Source of the DNA: Halieaceae bacterium UBA4452
Lineage (GTDB): Bacteria > Pseudomonadota > Gammaproteobacteria > Pseudomonadales > Halieaceae
Direction: 5' to 3'
NCBI GenBank assembly: GCA_002389505.1
Contig: DGPA01000008.1
Coordinates: 9,365 to 26,242, forward strand
DNA length: 16,878 nucleotides
The number at the start of each line of letters is the position of its first letter. The first letter of the stretch is position 1. The notes beneath the pieces were generated by a model. The model was not told where the DNA came from. It was given only the letters and a program-made list of their open reading frames with translations, and did no database searches. The translations under genes and the position numbers were made by a program. Of this stretch, positions 14,612 through 16,878 are shown piece after piece.

Positions 14612-15285
14612 AAGTGCGCGTCTTGGGCTGGTAGCGCCGCCCAGTCTATCCCATCCGGCGGCAGCGGTTTACCATCGAAATACGCGTGCCCCTCAGCCAA
14701 ATATACGCGCTTAGTCAAATGGAGCTGTACGGCGGCCGGATAAATCATGTGTTCCATGGGCAGTAGTCGGGCCGCGAGGGATGCGCCTGTGTCGTCGGGG
14801 CGGATGGGGCACTTGACGTGCACAATGGGTGGCCCACCATCTAAATCTGGGGTGACATAATGAACGGTCGCACCCGCCACGCTATCGCCGTTATCGATAG
14901 CGCGATCATGGGTGTTAAGCCCCGGATATTTGGGTAGCAGTGAAGGGTGAATATTCACCAAGCGACCTTGGAACTGGTTGACGAAATCGGCGGTGAGAAT
15001 ACGCATAAATCCGGCCAAAATAATCAGATCGATCTTGGCACTGTGCAAGGCCCGAGCAAGCTCAGCATCGAAAGCCTCTCGGCTTGGGAAGCGTTTATGG
15101 TCGAGAACCAAGGTCTCAAGTCCGGCCTGAGCGGCGGTTTGCAAGCCCCCAGCGTTAGGCCGATTGCTAATCACCACGCCGATATCTGCGCTTACTTGGC
15201 CCCCCTGACAGGCTTGGATAAAAGCCTGCAGATTACTACCTCGACCCGAGATAAGGACGGCAAGCCGGGGGCGGAGTTCATTCAT
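14608..15285 (-). CDS. purN: phosphoribosylglycinamide formyltransferase (GAR transformylase)
   Basis: This 225-residue cytoplasmic enzyme transfers a formyl group from 10-formyltetrahydrofolate to GAR to form FGAR in de novo purine synthesis. LISGRGSNLQAF (11-22) binds the phosphate. LAGFMRIL (90-97) and NIHPSLLPKYPGLNTHDRA (111-129) carry the active site. The catalytic triad equivalents are Asn111, His113 and Asp149 (E. coli 106, 108 and 144), the last in LDGGP. The gene begins on an ATGA overlap with the purM stop and ends on an ATGA overlap with the DUF3108 gene. Length is slightly above E. coli PurN (212), with a short polar C-terminal extension. Confidence 0.97.
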   Translation of the reverse strand: MNELRPRLAVLISGRGSNLQAFIQACQGGQVSADIGVVISNRPNAGGLQTAAQAGLETLVLDHKRFPSREAFDAELARALHSAKIDLIILAGFMRILTADFVNQFQGRLVNIHPSLLPKYPGLNTHDRAIDNGDSVAGATVHYVTPDLDGGPPIVHVKCPIRPDDTGASLAARLLPMEHMIYPAAVQLHLTKRVYLAEGHAYFDGKPLPPDGIDWAALPAQDAHL

Positions 15286-16328
15286 GAAATGAGCTCGACG
15301 CCTTTATCCCCTTCAGCGATGTCACCCATTTGCCAGGCGGCGAGGCCCTGTCCATTGAGAAACTCGATGGCAATATCAGCCTTTTGCTGAGCGACAACAA
15401 GCACCATGCCGACACCGCAATTGAAGGTTCTGAACAGCTCATTTTCCGCCATATTGCCGCCGTCTTTAAGCCATTGAAAGATGGCCGGTAGCGGCCAGCT
15501 CGCGAGATCAACACGCGCCCGGCACCCTTCAGGCAGCACGCGCGGGATATTCTCCAGTAGTCCACCCCCAGTAATGTGCGCCAATGCGTGGGGACGAATT
15601 TCGTGCTGCAGCGCCAGTAGAGGACGATTGTAAATAATGGTGGGCTCAAGGAGCGCAGCGCCTAAACTCTGAGCGTGTGGGAACGGCTGGTTCAAATCGG
15701 CGCCGGTCACGTCAATGATTTTACGAATAAGCGAGTAGCCATTGGAGTGCGGGCCGCTACTTGGCAGTGCAATGAGTGCATCTCCGACGGCGACGCTGTG
15801 GCCATCAATAATGTGATCTTTTTCAACCACGCCGGTACAAAAGCCGGCTAAATCGTAGTCATCGCCCTCATACATGCCCGGCATTTCAGCGGTTTCACCG
15901 CCAACCAGTGCCGCGCCGGCGAGTTCACAGCCGCGCCCTATACCGCTGACTACCTCTGCTGCAATATCGACATCCAATTTACCGGTGGCGTAGTAATCAA
16001 GAAATAATAACGGTTCAGCACCGACAACGGCGATATCGTTGGCGCACATGGCGACCAGATCAATGCCAATCGTGTCGTGCTGGCCCATATCCATTGCCAG
16101 CCTCAGCTTGGTGCCTACGCCGTCGGTACCAGAGACCAATACCGGCCGACGATAGTACTCGGGGATTTCACATAGCGCACCGAAGCCCCCGAGCCCCGAT
16201 AACACTTCGGGTCGGCGTGTGCGTTGACTCACCGCTTTAATGCGTTCTACCAGCGCGTTTCCAGCATCAATATCGACGCCGGCGTCACGGTAAGTCAGCG
16301 ATTGGCGCGGACTCTGTTTGTCGTTCAT
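15282..16328 (-). CDS. purM: phosphoribosylformylglycinamidine cyclo-ligase (AIR synthetase)
   Basis: This 348-residue cytoplasmic enzyme closes the imidazole ring of FGAM to AIR using ATP. The N-terminal LTYRDAGVDIDAGN (11-24) is the ATP-related signature. GTDGVGTKL (67-75), GIDLVAMCANDI (88-99) and GGETAEMPGMY (143-153) are the family motifs. SSGPHSNGYSLIRK and HITGGGLLENIPRVLP follow in the C-terminal domain. Length equals the E. coli enzyme (345) within a few residues. It leads the purM-purN-DUF3108 unit and is divergent from the DUF2066 gene across 127 bases. The ribosome-binding site is modest. I did not see a PurR box (ACGCAAACGTTTGCGT-like) in the upstream gap. Confidence 0.97.
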   Translation of the reverse strand: MNDKQSPRQSLTYRDAGVDIDAGNALVERIKAVSQRTRRPEVLSGLGGFGALCEIPEYYRRPVLVSGTDGVGTKLRLAMDMGQHDTIGIDLVAMCANDIAVVGAEPLLFLDYYATGKLDVDIAAEVVSGIGRGCELAGAALVGGETAEMPGMYEGDDYDLAGFCTGVVEKDHIIDGHSVAVGDALIALPSSGPHSNGYSLIRKIIDVTGADLNQPFPHAQSLGAALLEPTIIYNRPLLALQHEIRPHALAHITGGGLLENIPRVLPEGCRARVDLASWPLPAIFQWLKDGGNMAENELFRTFNCGVGMVLVVAQQKADIAIEFLNGQGLAAWQMGDIAEGDKGVELIS

Positions 16329-16455
16329 AGTCGAATCTCATTCAGGGGATCACAGATTACTGTTTACGCTGCGCTGAGGAAAGCGACTAAAGGGGGTTTT
16401 CACTGCTAAACTGCCTTTACGGCTATTTTTTTTGACGCTTTGGGGATATTTACCG

Positions 16456-16878
16456 GTGAATAGCATTTGGCGAATTATTGGACTGGCAGGGCTGTTACTA
16501 CTGACAGAGTCAGTCAGCGGTCAACCCTCATTCTTTGGGCAGCAATTACCCGTTGCCGATCGCAGTGAGCGGATACTCAGCCAAACGGTAGAGCAGGCGT
16601 TAGCGCAGGTCTTCATTAGAGTGGCGGGGGATGAGCAGGTCGTTCGACTGCCTGCGGTACGCGAGGTTATTTCACAAGCCCGCAACCATTTGTCTTTGTA
16701 TACCTACGAAGATCGAGACGGTGCATTGGAGTTGTTGGTGGAGTTCGACGGAGCTGCTGTTAAAAAGGCGCTGCGTGAGTCAGGTGCTACGTACTGGAAT
16801 GAGAGCCGTCCAAGCGTACTGGTATGGTTGGTCATGGATGATTCGAATGCTCGCCGATTTGCGTCGAGGGAGCACGAT
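16456..16878 (+). CDS. DUF2066 family exported protein, N-terminal part (runs off the window)
   Basis: The frame is open from a GTG at 16456 to the window end, giving 141 codons. The start is supported by GGGGA nine bases upstream and by a signal peptide directly after it (MNSIWRIIGLAGLLLLTES, cleavage probably near VSG/QPS). The mature sequence begins with LPVADRSERILSQTVEQAL and continues VFIRVAGDEQVV, LLVEFDGAAVKKALRESG and RPSVLVWLVMDD, which fits the DUF2066 pattern. The frame upstream of the GTG is also open to about 16378, with a TTG at 16432 as a less likely start. DUF2066 proteins have no established function that I know of. In Pseudomonas the gene lies divergent from purM in the same way, followed by a permease or hda-type gene; here the downstream neighbour is not visible. 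Confidence 0.8.
   Translation, partial: MNSIWRIIGLAGLLLLTESVSGQPSFFGQQLPVADRSERILSQTVEQALAQVFIRVAGDEQVVRLPAVREVISQARNHLSLYTYEDRDGALELLVEFDGAAVKKALRESGATYWNESRPSVLVWLVMDDSNARRFASREHD

Overview
The window looks like a chromosomal segment of a marine-type gammaproteobacterium, most likely in or near the Cellvibrionales (Halieaceae/Spongiibacteraceae) or Pseudomonadales. This placement is inferred from gene order and protein style, not from a search. The supporting blocks are a full rsxABCDGE (rnf) operon beside metG, metG divergent from mrp, mrp followed by a Pseudomonas-type 188-residue dcd, and purM-purN-DUF3108 divergent from a DUF2066 gene. No rRNA, tRNA, CRISPR array, insertion sequence or prophage gene was seen.

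Layout. (1) Positions 1-976: the edge of a polysaccharide region, with a rhamnosyltransferase-like GT2 enzyme on the minus strand and an AT-rich stretch after it. (2) 1170-5336, plus strand: a large surface lipoprotein built of Ig-like domains, then a tightly overlapping trio of a HolD-like (DNA polymerase III psi) protein, the N-acetyltransferase RimI, and a small unknown acidic protein. (3) 5381-10519, minus strand: the six-gene Rnf/Rsx electron-transport operon, with every junction overlapping or nearly so. (4) 10612-12255, minus: methionyl-tRNA synthetase, which ends before the usual C-terminal tRNA-binding domain. (5) 12373-13821, plus: Mrp/ApbC iron-sulfur carrier (short form) and dCTP deaminase. 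(6) 13865-16328, minus: purM, purN and a DUF3108 exported protein joined by ATGA overlaps. (7) 16456 to the window end, plus: the first 141 codons of a DUF2066 exported protein.

How the genes work together. The Rnf complex couples electron transfer between reduced ferredoxin and NAD(H) to ion movement across the inner membrane, or in the SoxR-reducing role feeds electrons to SoxR. Its subunits carry the expected iron-sulfur cysteines and the two covalent-FMN threonine motifs. PurM and PurN catalyse steps of de novo IMP synthesis. Dcd supplies dUTP for dTMP synthesis. MetG, RimI and the psi-like protein serve translation, protein acetylation and replication.

Most of the window is conserved housekeeping DNA and I found no convincing new multi-gene system. 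The points most worth a second look are the truncated MetRS, the long psi-like protein with a low-complexity linker, the paired EF-hand loops in the Ig-like lipoprotein, and the unknown gene coupled to rimI.
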